From Cycas panzhihuaensis (lineage: Eukaryota > Cycadophyta): a stretch of 64,000 nucleotides of DNA. The notes beneath the pieces were generated by a model, which was not told the origin of the DNA, searched no databases, and was given only the letters and a program-made list of their open reading frames with translations. The stretch covers positions 112,103,741 through 112,167,740 of the forward strand of contig CM041465.1 in the NCBI GenBank assembly GCA_023213395.1, given 5' to 3'. The translations under genes and the position numbers were made by a program. Of this stretch, positions 44,926-57,079 are shown in pieces. How positions within the stretch are numbered: position 1 is the stretch's first letter; each line of letters starts with the position of its first letter.

Positions 44926-46065
44926 ATGGATGAAGTATTGTACAAGAGGTATTTCGATGTGATCTTCCTTTTCTCTATCACTCCTGACGAAGCAGACCAA
45001 ATACTCCGCGAATGCCACTATGGCATTTGTGGAGGTCACTTTGGGGGCCAATCCATGGCCCAGAGGATCCTCCGTATGGGCTACTATTGGTCGTCCCTCT
45101 TCAAGGATGCCCATGCCTTTGCCTTGAGGTGTCGACGATGTCAAGAACATGCTAACATCTCCCATGTTCCTTCTGAGGCCCTTCATCCTATCATATCTCC
45201 ATGGCCTTTTGCTCAGTGGGGTCTAGACCTCATCGGGGCTATATCCCCACCTTCCTCATTGCAGCACAAGTTTATCTTGACTACCATGAAATGCTTTACT
45301 AAATGTGTGGAAGCCATCCCTCTGGTTACTACCCCTAGTAAGATGATAGCTACTTTCATTTACCAGCATATCATTTGCCACTTTAAGATTCCTAATGTCT
45401 TGATTATAGACAACGGAACCCCCTTTTGTAATAAGGAAATGGATGAGCTTTGTGAGAAATTTAAAATCTCTTACAAAACTTCCTCTCCTTATTACCCTCA
45501 GTCAAATGGTCAAGTGGAGTCATTCAACAAGACTCTAGTTAATATTCTAAAGAAAATTGTCACTCAGTCTTAAAGAGACTAGCACCTTCAGCTCCTTTCC
45601 TTCTTGTGGGCTTATCGTACCTCTATCCATGTTGCTACGAGAATGACTCCATTCTCCCTAGTTTACAGGACTGAGGTGGTACTCCCTTTGGAAGTGGAGA
45701 TTCCCTCTTTGTGAGTTTCCCTTCCAGGTCTCATCGATGAGGAGTTGATTCGTCAGGATCACCTCTTGGACCTCGAAGCCTTAGATGAAAGACATTTAGC
45801 CGCCTACCAGGCTAACCTCACATCCAAGGCCTCCTCACAAAGAACCTACGATAAACACCTTTGTTCTTGTCCTTTGTTTCCCAGAGACCACGTCCTCAAA
45901 TTGGAATATCTTCATGACTTCTTGTCCAAATTCAAGCCTAAATGGGTTGGCCCCTTTGTCGTTATCGAAAGCCTTAGTAATGGCGCCTATAGGATCGCCA
46001 CCTTGGAGGGCCTTGAGTTTGAGAAAGTTGTTAATGAGAAATTCCTTAAGAAATTCTACACATGA
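44926..46065 (+). pseudogene. Tat-C integrase (near-complete, two stops)
   Basis: The clearest integrase here. Zinc region: ECHYGICGGHFGGQSMAQRI ... CRRCQEHA (about 45010-45155). Core: GLDLIGAISPPS with the first Asp (45225), IIDNGTPFCNKEMDELCEKF with the second Asp (about 45412), and SNGQVESFNKTLVNI with the Glu (about 45520). There are 35 residues between the last two acids, the D-D35-E pattern. Stops fall after VTQS (45571) and in EIPSL (about 45712), both single-base. The C-terminal part KPKWVGPFVVIESLSNGAYR ends with KFLKKFYT and TGA at 46065. It would join element DNA to host DNA. Confidence 0.9.
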
Positions 46066-46728
46066 CTTGGTCATCACCTTATCCACGCTCCGAAATGAGC
46101 CTAAACTACCATCTTAAGTTTGTTCCATTTCCTCCTAGCCACGGGTGGAATGACGACTTAAGGTGGCCTCTTTTGTTTCCTTCTCATTCCTCCCGTGGAA
46201 CCCTTGCTCCCATTTTCCTTAGGACCTTGTCCTCCTATTTGGGCATCCACCAGTTAGGACGACACTCTGGAGTATCGTCACTCCCATCTTGCTTGGTATT
46301 TCCTTTGTATATCCCGCTATGCTCCCATGTGGACATGCATGTCACCTTATTTCCTAGCCCCACATAAGTCTATCGCTTCTACTCATGGCGGTCGTGTGTG
46401 CTCCTATTAGGAATATGGTATTGCATGAAAGGAAATACGCGCAACTTAAACAAATGTCATAACACAAAGCTCATATAATAATCAGCTTAAAGTGCAATCA
46501 TATATATCCTCGTGCATCCGTGTATCCCCATACATACACATATATAAACATGAAAACACAACATACATATCATCCATTACACATTATGATACACATCATC
46601 ATATGCCAAAATAGGGTACCAATCACCCCATCTATATATATCAAAAATCATGTGTCATGTTATACAAATGGTATGGTACATCATCTATGGGAAGCCGGTG
46701 TCCTTACAGGGGGGGTATAATCGTGTGA

Positions 46729-47398
46729 CTATATATGGTGACCCCTTGGAGGTTCGTGCTTTCCCCTATCCAAAATAAAACAGACACACTACCCTACTAC
46801 TGCCTTGCCCCTGGGGCATCATCTCCTGGTCGATGTGATCCCTCTCCTAGGGAGTACATCCCTATGAGACTCCTCCTTAGTCTCTACGAGCTCCCCATCT
46901 CGCTCCCCTCATCCTGTGGCCTCCTTGGGGTCCTCGCCATTGTATGAGTCTATGTCCTGCTCCGCATCAACCCCGATGCCATGTCCTCTATAAGTTGATC
47001 GTATTGGGCCTGGATACAATCCTGCTCCATCTCCATGAGGTGAAGTCTCTCCTCCATCCCTCGGAGTCACTCCTCCATCACTACTATCTAGATATGGCTC
47101 TCCATATCCCCTTCAGATCCTGCCCGAGCCTCTAGCACTCGCACCTGACTCTGCAAAGCATCCTTTTCAGCTCAGATGGCGTCCATCTATACCTGCTATC
47201 ATCCTACATGTACCTCATGCTCTGGGGACTCCGCAACCCATATATCTCTCACCCGTATCAATTGGGCGAATGTTGTTGTGTGGCTGCCTACCGATCTAGG
47301 CTCATCACCAGCCTAGATGGGAGGCTACCCCTCTGCGTAGGCCTGAGGGAATATCTCTTGGACTACTACCTCTACCAGCCTCTGAATGTCTACCATAC
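46729..47398 (-). pseudogene. Antisense accessory gene, coiled-coil exon, Tat-C
   Basis: Minus-strand exon after the 3' splice site at 47399. It reads MVDIQRLVEVVVQEIFPQAY, then IRVRDIWVAESPEHE, a charged region including AEKDALQSQVRVLEARAGSE and RGMEERLHLMEMEQDCIQAQ YDQL, and an Arg-rich end. About eight in-frame stops (CAG-to-TAG type and others) but one continuous frame. It is homologous to 33302-33969, residue block by residue block, which shows the protein was once under coding constraint. Confidence 0.6.
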
Positions 47399-47510
47399 CT
47401 ACAAATCCAATATGCCATGTATCAGTACATGTCTATATGTATATCAAACCAAAATCAAACTATGTATGTGTCTGGAAATCAAACGACGATAGGAGAAGGT
47501 CATGTCTCAC
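47399..47510 (-). other. Intron of antisense accessory gene, Tat-C (112 bp)
   Basis: Minus strand GTGAGACATGACC...GGATTTGTAG. The exon frame ...CCA A joins GT ATG GTA in phase 1, as in Tat-D. Confidence 0.7.
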
Positions 47511-48715
47511 TTGGTGCGGCTGCCGGCTCCTCTACTCGGGCGACAGCCTCTATCTTGGGCCTCTGTCTTGGGCACTCTACCAGTTGTAGGTATCTCCTCC
47601 TCCTCAGGTACTTCCTCTGCCACTACCTCAGCTCCTGGGGCATCCCTCCTCTCTGCGGCTGGGGCATTTGCCGCCTCCCCAGATCTCCTGACGATTCATA
47701 GCCTGCGGGCCCGTGTCATCAGGCTGCTGCTCTCCTCTGCAGTTCCTGATGGGCCTGCCTCTCTACCTATAGCCTCGGATGGACCTGCCTCTCTTTCATA
47801 TCATGATGGACTGGCCCCATCACCACCCTCATCATCTCCTGAGGGCAATCCTGCCTTGCCTACCTCGTCATCACTATCCCACCTCACCGCTCTGTACGTA
47901 TCTGCTATATAATCTATCATGGTGAGGAGGTCTAGTGATGTAGCCTCCACCAAGCGACGGATGTGTGCCTGGTCCTCGATCCCTCTCAACCTGGTCTTCC
48001 ATCTATAGATCATCGGGGCCCACTCTGAGATGGGATGTGGTCTCCCTGTCAGCACCACTGCTCCAAAGTGGTCGAAGAACCAACACTGTAATAATGTACT
48101 ATATGATAGACCTCCCTTGCCCCCTATCTGAATAGCGTCTAGTTGTGTGACGAGGTTCACCGCTATAAGGGTGACCCAGTCCATTCTCTCTCCTGCCTCG
48201 CATCGGCGTACTGTGTCCATCCATCCTTCCGGTATGTCCCTATAGTTCTGTTTTTGGGATATCCGGAATAAAATGCATAAGGTAATCAACTTCCTCACTT
48301 GACGAACCCCTAACATCACCATGGTCTGGAGAGGAATACCTTGCCTCTCCTACCTGTCCAAACCTGTAAAAAACATAGATGCCTCCCTGTATGCTACCTC
48401 GTTACTGGGCAGCGCTCCTAGCATCACTGGCCTCCCTGTCGCTGGTACTCCTAGTATCCTTCTAATGTCCTTGGGCATCAGCGATACCTCTCCCACCTAG
48501 GGTAGATGGAACACATATCTCCTTCTATCCCAGTGTGACGCTATATCAACCAGTAATCACTGATCTGAGGTATACTGGGGTGTCCTTGTGACCTTTAGTA
48601 GGCCACATCGCAAGCCACATCTCCGCAGGATCTCCCTGTCCTCTCTAGTCATCATCTCTATGAAGCTAAGCATCACTATCCCTATGTTCTCGTAGTTCAC
48701 CACCGCGATCACGAC
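47511..48715 (-). pseudogene. Antisense accessory gene, mobile-domain-like exon, Tat-C
   Basis: Minus-strand exon of 1205 bases in one frame with about half a dozen stops, starting after tttgcag (48716-48717). It reads REDREILRRCGLRCGLLKVT, YTSDQ-stop-LLVDIASHWDRRRY, VFHLP-stop-VGEVSLMPKD, RRILGVPATGRPVMLG, then open for 173 codons: VRKLITLCILFRISQKQNYR, MDWVTLIAVNLVTQLDAIQI, GGLSYSTLLQCWFFDHFGAV, KTRLRGIEDQAHIRRLVEAT, and an acidic linker SDDEVGKAG...DDEGGDGAS. The pattern (GLY-type start, HWD, FHLP, G-x-V-x-L-x-x-x-D, LG-PxxGxPV) is that of the plant mobile domain. The lack of frameshifts despite age supports past coding function. Confidence 0.65.
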
Positions 48716-48860
48716 CTGCAAAACGCCATAAAATAAGTCAGCACTTGATCTATACTCCCTCCTCATCCCCTAAACTGCCTCTCGGCCTCACCTGGTCGAG
48801 ATTTAAGGTCCCTTGGATCCCCTTTCTCTTTTTTCTGCAGTTTTGCCTTCGCACTGTGCC

Positions 48861-48945
48861 AAACTTCGTGGTACTGTAGAGTTTAGCCCAGGTCTCGCGG
48901 TGATCGGGGCCCCGTGGCAAAGATCGTGGCACCGTAATCTTTGCC
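48861..48945. repeat. Two palindromic blocks in antisense gene leader, Tat-C
   Basis: aaactt...gagttt (48861-48884, decayed) and ggcaaagat...atctttgcc (48916-48945, perfect 9 bp arms). They occupy the place of the perfect palindromes in Tat-D (31876-31905) and Tat-E (63952-63979). Confidence 0.7.
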
Positions 48946-49380
48946 GTGGTGTGAATGGAACCCCCCTAAAAGGGGGGTTTCTACTAAAAAAATTAAAAAA
49001 TTCTTCTTGGTGGGCCATAGTCATGCCCACTGGGACCAGGGCTACCTAATACCCCGGTCCCGCCTCTCTATGGGTCCAATTTCGACTCTGGGAGGTCATT
49101 TCTCACCCATATGGGGCCTACAAACTTACATAAAAATAACAAAAAACAATGAACTTCAAAGTGTTAGATGGGTTGAGTTTTTAGGGATCTACTCACTAGA
49201 TTTGGCATGGCACTTGCCATCTCATCGCCGTGGTCCTAACAGCTATCCTTTGGCTCTGATCTGACGATCTGATCTCCCTCCGTGTGCCTATGAAGTCAGG
49301 TAGTACTTTGCTGCATAAGGAAATGGCTATGGATTCACTCAAGAACTCGTGAAAATGAATCTTGTTTTCATCGATTTTTC

Positions 49381-49390
49381 CTTATATAGG
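49381..49390 (-). promoter_or_regulatory. TATA box of the Tat-C antisense accessory gene
   Basis: CCTATATAAG on the minus strand, opposite to gag-pol, within GCCCCCGCCTATATAAGG. The flanks match Tat-D on both sides (GATGAAAAC, GATTCATTTTCAC downstream). It lies about 670 bases upstream of the mobile-domain-like exon. Confidence 0.65.
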
Positions 49391-49934
49391 CGGGGGCTAT
49401 GACGGGTACTATCTCTGTTTTCGCTCTCATGACAGCCCTTTGGATCGTCCCTTACCCCCGATCACCTTTGCCTTCTGGCCCTATCTCTCATTGTGCTCCC
49501 ATAGCCTTCATTTCACTGTTTCTTATGGATGCATTTATGGCACCTTACCGATATATTTTTTCATAGGGCCCTTCTATCTCGTTTTGTGTTTCACTCCCAT
49601 GCATGCCCGAGTTTATACTCATTTAGCTCGTTTCGCCATTCTAGACTCATTTTTGTAGCTTATTCTTGCCCCTGGGGTCTCCAAAGGGAATGCTCCCTTA
49701 GTTTGCAGTTATTATTTGCTTTCCAAAGCAACCTTTGGCACCCTAGGGTCCCCTTTTGCCACCCACTCTCAGCCAGTGGTCGGATAGCTTGCTCTTATCC
49801 TTGGTTAGCCTCATTGCTAGGTCCTCCTACCCTTTATGGCCATTTATTGCCTTCCATACGAGCATCTTTTTTTTTTGCTTCGACTCTTATACTATTATAT
49901 GTTTTCTCTATAAAGACATTTCCTTTCATCATCC

Positions 49935-50358
49935 ATGACTCTTTTCATTTTTACCAATGGCAGAAGCCGCGGTAATCCTGGACCTTCCGCCACCGCATAG
50001 ATTCTTCGAAGCCCTTCTAGACATGATTTTTTGTACTCTAGAATCTTTCTCGTTGAGGCCACTAATAATGAAGCTGAGTATATGGCCGTTATCAAAGCCC
50101 TCACTAATGCACTCTATTTCCATCACAAGATCTATTGTTCTTCTTTGTGACTCCCAAGTGGTGGTGTCCCATCTCACACAGGTTTACCAGGTGCGATGCC
50201 CTCACTTGAGAACCCTCGCCCTAACTGCCAAATCCCTGCTCGCTAATTTCCAAACTGTCGACATCTCACACATCCCTTGGGCCCTCAACACTAAGACGGA
50301 TAGCCTCATTCGCCTCATCCTTGAGCGTTACCTTCCTCTTCTTGTTGACCATCCCTGA
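49935..50358 (+). pseudogene. Tat-C second RNase H (aRNH-type)
   Basis: Plus-strand reading from ATG 49935: MTLFIFTNGRSRGNPG, where the first catalytic Asp (FTDG in Tat-D) is Asn. Then, after frame changes, VEATNNEAEYMAVIKALTNA with the Glu (about 50058-50115), CDSQVVVSHLTQVYQVRCPH with the next Asp (about 50145-50205), RTLALTAKSLLANFQTVDIS and HIPWALNTKTDSLIRLILER up to TGA at 50358. This order is that of archaeal-type RNase H domains known from Tat elements. It is separated from pol by the whole antisense gene, so how it is expressed is unclear; no joining signal was recognised. Confidence 0.8.
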
Positions 50359-50680
50359 GACTTGCCTGGTCGCTCTGTCACCCAAGTCTCAGGCCGTCAT
50401 GTAGATCACCTTCTGATCTATTCACACCTCTGAAAGCTAGCTGCTAATGAGGTTAAACTATGGTGACTATCAAGTTTTCTCATTTACCCTTTTCCTAACA
50501 CCATCATGCACATTTCTCTATATTTTCATGATGAGGGCAGCCCCCTCATCCTTCTTAGCTTCCAGTCGATTCCTGAGTGGCACATAGGCAGCCCTTATGT
50601 TGTCTCCACCTCTATCCTCGTATCCACGTATTCTGCCATGACACTTGCTAGCACCCTTGACTCTTGTCATAATCATGATT

Positions 50681-50701
50681 TATATATATATATATATATA
50701 C
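50681..50701. repeat. (TA)n microsatellite in Tat-C
   Basis: About ten TA units followed by cacatg, between the second RNase H and the 3' LTR. A short equivalent (atatatatatat) is near 30261 in Tat-D. Confidence 0.9.
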
Positions 50702-50784
50702 ACATGTTCTACTGACAATTTTATTGCTAGCATTTGCCATCGCACCATGCTTCCGAGCAGCGAGGCTCTCTTGCCCGAGGGTAG

Positions 50785-51714
50785 TGTTCTGGCTCGAGGA
50801 ATGGATCTGAGACAGGTCGACTTAGGTAGGCTTAGGTATGCTTCTCCCTTTTAACTTATACTATTTCTTTAGAAAGGTTGACAGAAGTATTGCCTCATTG
50901 CATGACTGCTTACTTCATTTAGATGATCACTTTGCATTTGTTGTCTAGTCATGCTGCTTGTCGTATTGTGAGCCTATGATGACCCAGTGTGACCTACCTT
51001 TCTGCAAGGTTGGCATCCCCATGGCACTTTACGACCCTCTGCGCTGTCTCCACATGGCCCCGAGCTTCATTCGATTTGTATGACCCATTCGTGCCTTGAT
51101 TTTGAGCTCTTAGCACCTCGTTTCTGGGACCTTTGGCCATTGATGCCCTTCTTGCCTTTGTCCACATGCATTCTGGACTATCTCAGCCACCTAGACAGCA
51201 GGGCCAGCCCCTCCCAAACCTACCACATCATCTCCTAAGGCTCCCAGAACCCAAATTTTTTCCATTCTAGCTTTCTGGTCTTGCATCGCTGTAAACTTAG
51301 TAGTACCATGAAGTTTATCGCAGTGTGACTGTTGTCAGTTATTTTTTAAAACTTCCATGGCAATTCTCACATTTCTCGTGGAATCGCCACGTGGCCTCGC
51401 ATCTACCTCAGCCCTATTCACTTCTTTAGGGATGGGATGGGTATAAATCCCAAAACCCTCATCATTTTACCTCTCTTAGATCATTTTTTGCTCTTGAACA
51501 TAACCGTTTCCTGCTATAGTTTCTACTCCTTCTCTCTTCCTTCTACAGGTGCATTTGCAGGCCTGTATTTCCTGCAACTTCAGGCCAGGATCTGCCTGCA
51601 ATAACCTTCCTCCATGGTGGGAAGCTTCTCTCTAGGTATTATCAAGCAAGTTTTGGTGTTGTTCTTCTCTAACTCACCCAAGTAAGTGTCTCCTTCAACT
51701 GTCTCTTAGGATAT
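50785..51714 (+). repeat. Tat-C 3' LTR, truncated by Tat-E
   Basis: Starts TGTTCTGGCTCGAGG and matches 20369-21325 in order, including AGCCTATGATGAC (50971-50983), a decayed palindromic block near 51290-51330 and TATAAAT (51442-51448). It ends at gatat (51710-51714), where Tat-E is inserted; the matching sequence in the 5' LTR continues ctcctgc. Confidence 0.85.
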
Positions 51715-54438
51715 TATTTCCCGACTTCCGGGAATGGATATGGAATTACCGACTCAGGTAAGTGCAGGTATGCTTCTCACCTTATCACCTCTTTCTTTTG
51801 ATGAGTGTTTGCTTGCATGTTTGCATATTTGTGGCCTTGTAGATGATTTTGTCTTCGTTTACACTTATTTAGCCTATGATGACTATAGCAGGGGCACATT
51901 CCCAGCGAGTGTGGCACCCCGGTGGCCATTCCACTTCCTGCATTCTGCCCTCCTCACTCCAGGATCCACTTGGCTTGCGCCACCTCTGCCTGTGTGATAA
52001 CCCGTCATTGTTTGGTTGACTTGCGACATCATTTGAATCTTATTTTTGCTCTTTTAGACTCGTTTGTTGGCTTGTTTTCCCTCAAGTACATGTCTCAGCC
52101 ACCCATTGGCCCTTTTTATCATTTGCCCACAGCCTAGACTGGCTGGTCGGGCCTGGCTTTGCCTCCGGGTGAATACCGCCGTGATTTTCAGTCTTGCCGG
52201 AAAATCCAGCGATGATCGTGGATTTTCTTGGGATGGTATTTTAATTCATTTTGAAAAAATCTGCCGTGGCATTTTCGCATTTATTACGAAACTACCATAT
52301 GTCTCGTAACTTAACTCGCCTTCAACTGTGCCCTAATCGCTCGCTTTAGGGTTTGGGTTGGGTATTTAAGTCATCATTAACTCATTTTTGACAACTTTTG
52401 CTTATTTTTTGGATTGCTCCTCAAGGAAACCACTCTGTGCTCTACTATTCTCTGCTGCCCTACTACTGCTATAGGACCTCTGCCTCTCCTCCAGTGCCCA
52501 ACTCTCTTTTGGTGCAACTAGGACATCTTCCCAGCCCTTCACACATCTTGGAGAGGGCCCCTTTGGAGAGATCTCAACGGATTCTTGCCCGGGCAGCCAT
52601 CAAGCGTTCCAAATGCAGGTGTTCTTCCTCCAACTCCACTAGCAGGGTTCCAAACCTACTACACCATAGTTTTTGGGTTGATTTCTCAGCCCCTCCTTAC
52701 CAGCCCTTAACTGAGGCAAGAGCCTCTCCTCCTCTTCTCAGGTATTCATTGATTTAAGTTATTTTCTTATTCAATTGGTGCCCTATTTTGCTTGTCCTCT
52801 TACTTGGGTTTTTGAAGGTTGTTTTCCTCTTTGCATTAGGTTGTTTTACTCCTATTATTGGTGCCTCCTTACCTGCATTTGTTGCTCAAGGCAATGGCAA
52901 AGAGGGGTTGCATAGGGTTTGGGAGAGAGCTGGGTAGATTTCGTACCACATTCCACACTCCTCAAGTGGCTTTTAGCCCCCCAAACCTTCCCTCTTGCCC
53001 CGTGCTGTCCTTGGCACTCAAACGAAGGTTTATTGGGCCTTCCTTAGCCACTGAAATTAGCACTTTCACATGTTGCAGCGCTAGTTTGAGGGCTTGTGCT
53101 TAGGTCCAGGCAACTCACATAAGTCCCAACCGCTTGTTCTTTGCCCAACTCTTTTCCTGGCAGCCCGGTTTGCTCTTCATAGCACCCCGGCTTGTCGTAG
53201 GTCCTCTTTGCCTCTTTTCAACTCTCTTGCTACTGTTTCCAGCCATCTTTCTTAGCCTTACCCGCACTACCTTGTGGCTTTTGGGCGAGATTAGGGTTGT
53301 TCTTTGTAGGAGGTGGGCCACTCCAAGGCTTACCGGTTACTTTTCATTTGCTTTGGTTATCCTCCTTTACATATTATCATCATTGTGTTGATACTAACAT
53401 ATGCGTGTTTAAGTTTATATTTGTTTTGCATAGACATGTATTGTTAGGATCTTTCCATTGCATGTTAGTACCCTTTCTCCAGAAAGAGGGGGAGGTTGTC
53501 ATTTACTTGCAGGTATTCGGAAAGCGTAAAGGACATTTCTCCATTTGTCCCTTTGCCGGTAAGCGCTTCCTCGCATATTGTACTTTTATATTTCATTTAT
53601 TGCTAGTATTTGGTCCCTTTCTTTCCTTGGTTTGGTACTCTACTATTTTTCCGGGGAAGGTAAGGAAGCCCCTCATTCTGATCCGCCATGACTCTTCACG
53701 ACTACTGCGCCTTGTGGAGTAGCTTTGGGTGTCCCTTGGGAGTGCCACCATCACTACACACTTCTGTTCTGGGTACACGCTTTGGCTTCACTCTATCACC
53801 TTTTCCTTTTGAATTTCCTTTACATAAGTAGTAATTAACTCATCAGAAATAGAAAGGAAACCAACCTTGCTTTTGGTTCATGCTTTATTTACTTTGTTGC
53901 TTGCATCTTCTTTATCCATAGGAAAAGGTCTTAGGAAACCTTCCCTCTCACATTTTCCTTCCTTTTGCCGTGCAAGCTTCCTTCTCTCCTTATTATTTGT
54001 GTATTTGGTTAGTTTGCTTAGGCATACCTTGACCCACCTCCTTGGGTCATCCCTCTTACTTTCCCTTGGTTCCCCACTTTGCTGGATAACAAAGGTGACC
54101 CCGTCCATAGGCCGCCTACTTGCATATCCTTCCTTGTTTCCTGTTGCTCTAGGGAAACTCCTGAAGGTTCCTCTCCTTCCCTTTTCGGCCATCCAAGGAT
54201 GGGAGGATCCTTCCCTTAGGTCAACCCAGGCTAACCCTATGCCTCCTCACCTCTTGTTCGAAGTGGGGGGATCACCCTTTGGTAGCTATATTCCATTGTA
54301 GGTCCTGAACTCGCACTCCGGTACATGGGGCGCCTTGCGTGGTATTTGCCCTACTTATAGGTCCCCTTTTCGATCATATTATCAGTCGCTCTTACCATTC
54401 CTATTTAGTTAGGTAGCTATCCCGTAGATGCGCGTCCA
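51715..54438 (+). repeat. Tat-E 5' LTR (about 2.72 kb)
   Basis: Terminal hairpin cccgacttccggg, donor-like CAGGTAAGTGCAGG (51755-51768), box AGCCTATGATGAC (51870-51882), inverted repeat gaaaatcc/ggattttc (about 52202-52227), TATA-like tatttaag (52363-52370). End ...GCGCGTCCA at 54438. Confidence 0.8.
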
Positions 54439-54439
54439 C

Positions 54440-54457
54440 TGGTGACCATACTGGGAG
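54440..54457 (+). other. Primer binding site, Tat-E
   Basis: TGGTGACCATACTGGGAG, differing from the Tat-D site by one CpG-type change (TGGCGACC to TGGTGACC) and the last base. Confidence 0.6.
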
Positions 54458-54611
54458 AACTGTCAATAGGGGAGCTAGTTTCTGCTCTCTTCCATTGGTT
54501 TCGCTACCTTTTTGTGGTCCTTTTCCTACTTCGATCTCTTCGTTGGGCAGCCCCCAATGCGTGTGCCTTTACCGTCCTCCCTTTTTCCCTAACATTGTTG
54601 GTTGACCTTGC

Positions 54612-56960
54612 ATGCGACGCTTTTCTCGTTGCTTGCGTAGTCTACCTCCGTTGTTAGAAGACCCTGAGTATTGCCCTCTTCCTTTATTAGATTCTGATTT
54701 GACTATGGAGGGATACTCTTCTGATTAGGCCTACCACACCGCAACTTTAGAAACCCATGATTTCCCTTCCTCTATTCCGGGGTCCACCCAGGAGGGTGAT
54801 GACCCCCTTTATTACCCGAGTGACCAACATCACTCGCTCGACATCCATCCCTCTACCTATGCAGTAGAAGGATATGTTCCTCTTGAGACTTACCACTCGA
54901 TCGGTGACTCTTATGAGGAGCATCCCGAGGGACCTACTTCATTCAAGGTCCCAACTACCTCTTACGAGTATATAGGAACCCCTCCTGTCGACATAGTTAA
55001 AGATCTCAATGAGTGTCACTGCGCGGCACACTTCCAACTATGTCCTAGATGGTTTGAGGGTGCTCCTTGTGGAGAAGGCTCTTCTTCTTCCACTCCTCCC
55101 CCACATGCCTCATCTTCATCTACTCTTCCTTTGACAACTAATCCCTTTGTGCCTATGCATGTGTCCCGCTCCTTTCCTATTCATGTAGTCGGGGCACATG
55201 TACTTTCTCATTTCTCAAGGGTCCTAGTATTTTGGGATCTTCCCGTGGTATGTCTTTCCTTCAATTGAAGGTTAGCATACCTGTCCCTAGCCAAACTAAT
55301 ATGCCATCCCCTAATGTGGTGCATACCTTTTCTAGTAGGCCTGTCGGTCCTACTAACCTTTCGACTACCAGTTATGTGGGACCCGCTCCCACACACTCTC
55401 AAAACCAACACATTGGTGCTTCCTTCTACGTTCCCCCAGGGTATACTTCTCAACCTTGGGGGCAGTGTAGAGGAAGCCATCTCCCAACTTATGGAGTGGA
55501 TCCGCTACATCCATATGGGGTCGCTCCACCTACAGGTGGCCTATATGGGTAAAACCTGGTTTTGCATCCATCTTTTCCATCATCCAGCGTAATTCCATTT
55601 GATGTGCCTTCGCAAGGGAACCTGACACCCTTCCAAGGCACTTATCCTCAAGCCCCTTCCCAGCAGGGGGCGTTTCCTCAAGGAGGGATGGGTATGCTAC
55701 CCCCATTCGCTCCTTGTTCGTTACCCACTATGTCATTCATTGACCCTATGGCCCAGGCAAGGGCACGTCCCTTCATGCACTTTAGGTCAACACCTCTATC
55801 CATTGAGGCGTTAAGAACTAATCTGCCACCTCATCCCCTTGAAGTTCCTAGATTCGACAGAACTTCGTCGTAAGACCTGGTGGAGCATGTGCATAGTTTT
55901 TCTATGGCATGCATCGATTACTGGGCTTACGACCACATTTTAATGAAATTGTTCCTGCGATCCTTGAAGGGTGACGCCCTTAAGTGGTTTTACCATCTTC
56001 CTGCCCACTCCATCCATTCATTCCAGTAATTGGTGGATGAGTTAATCAACTATTTTAATGTAGCCCATCCATTCAAGAGCGGAATGAAGTCACTCCTTTC
56101 GCTCAAACAAGGTCACAATGAAATGAATCGTGACTTTGTGTGGCGATTTCATGACTTGCTTCACTCCACTAAGGCAACATTGCTCGAGGAGTTGAAGTGA
56201 GACCTCTTCGTCAATGCACTTCATCCTAAAGTGCATGTGGAATTCCTTAAAATAAGGGTGATCACATGCGACTCAGTGATTGCCAAGTGTTTGGCATTGG
56301 AGGCTATTGAGATCCAAGCCGATCTCAAGAAGCCTCTTAAGCCCTCACAGTGACATGAGGCACCACCTCCAACCAAAGATACCAAACCTTCACAACCTAC
56401 CTGGTCTTCCTCTCATCCGACTGAGAGGACTTTAGACCCTCTCACATTAGCCATACGCTCATTCGAGCGTACGATGAAGGAACTCAAGCTTCAGGCTCCT
56501 TCATCTCCTACATTTAATAAACAAGTCCAGCAAACAACTCAAGCTCCTCTCCCCAGGAATGGAAATGCCCAGTCCTCTCAAGCGAGAAGGTCAGATCCTC
56601 TGCTTGAGAAGAAGTGGTGCTCCATTTATGGGGAGTGCTTCCACGATGATTTGCATTGTAGGGCCCAACATCCTAAGGATGCCCCTCGACGCGACTCTTC
56701 CCCCAAACGGGCCTCAAGGCCTAATTTGGACCAACCAGTTCACAAGGATATGTTCTCTAAACATGGTGAATGCGATCGCAACACCCAAACTAAGAATAAC
56801 TAGAACCGAGGAAGATCGCCTGATCCCCGTCCTTCCCGTGACAAAGGGAAGGGTACCCAGAACTCGTCTTCTTCCTCTCGTTCCCCTAGCCAGCGTACCC
56901 CATCACCTTCGCAACCTCAGAATAAGGGGAAGAAGGTGATCCAGTTGCTTGAAGCAACTC
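54612..56960 (+). pseudogene. Tat-E gag (in-frame stops)
   Basis: ATG at 54612 equals the MRRF start of Tat-B. It reads IPGSTQEGDDPLYYPSDQHH (about 54775), PPVDIVKDLNECHCAAHF (54980-55035), a Pro/Ser-rich middle (55232-55873) with YVPPGYTSQPWG, and core YWAYDHILMKLFLRSLKGDA and LKWFYHLPAHSIHSFQ (55920-56030). Then LVDELINYFNVAH and LKQGHNEMNRDFVWRFHDLL (56100-56160), KELKLQAPSSP, the knuckle WCSIYGECFHDDLHCRAQHP with Tyr for the first His (about 56615-56670), and a basic Ser-rich tail to GKKVIQLLEATPSYAL. About eight stops, mostly single-base, and few frame changes. Confidence 0.85.
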
Positions 56961-57079
56961 CTTCCTATGCCCTTCTGGCGGTCTCGGTAGCGAGGCGGCC
57001 AGGAGCTTCTTCTTCTTTCACTCCTTTTGACCCTCTTCCAGAGAACCTTCCTCCAGAAATACCTCTCTTTCCCAAGGCT

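Larger units (their letters stand above)
43779..51714 (+). mobile_element. Tat-C, right arm (RT to truncated 3' LTR)
   Basis: Resumes the RT broken at 27716, then RNase H, integrase, antisense accessory gene, second RNase H and the first 930 bases of the 3' LTR, where Tat-E is inserted (51715). Together the visible arms make about 15.3 kb, so a full copy with the rest of the LTR would be about 17 kb. Confidence 0.9.

Noticed and set aside
47000-48900. Sense-strand envelope-like gene between integrase and 3' LTR
   Set aside because: I looked for a signal peptide, membrane segments or a conserved sense reading in Tat-C, Tat-D and Tat-E. The sense frames are short and not conserved, while the antisense frame is conserved and domain-like.
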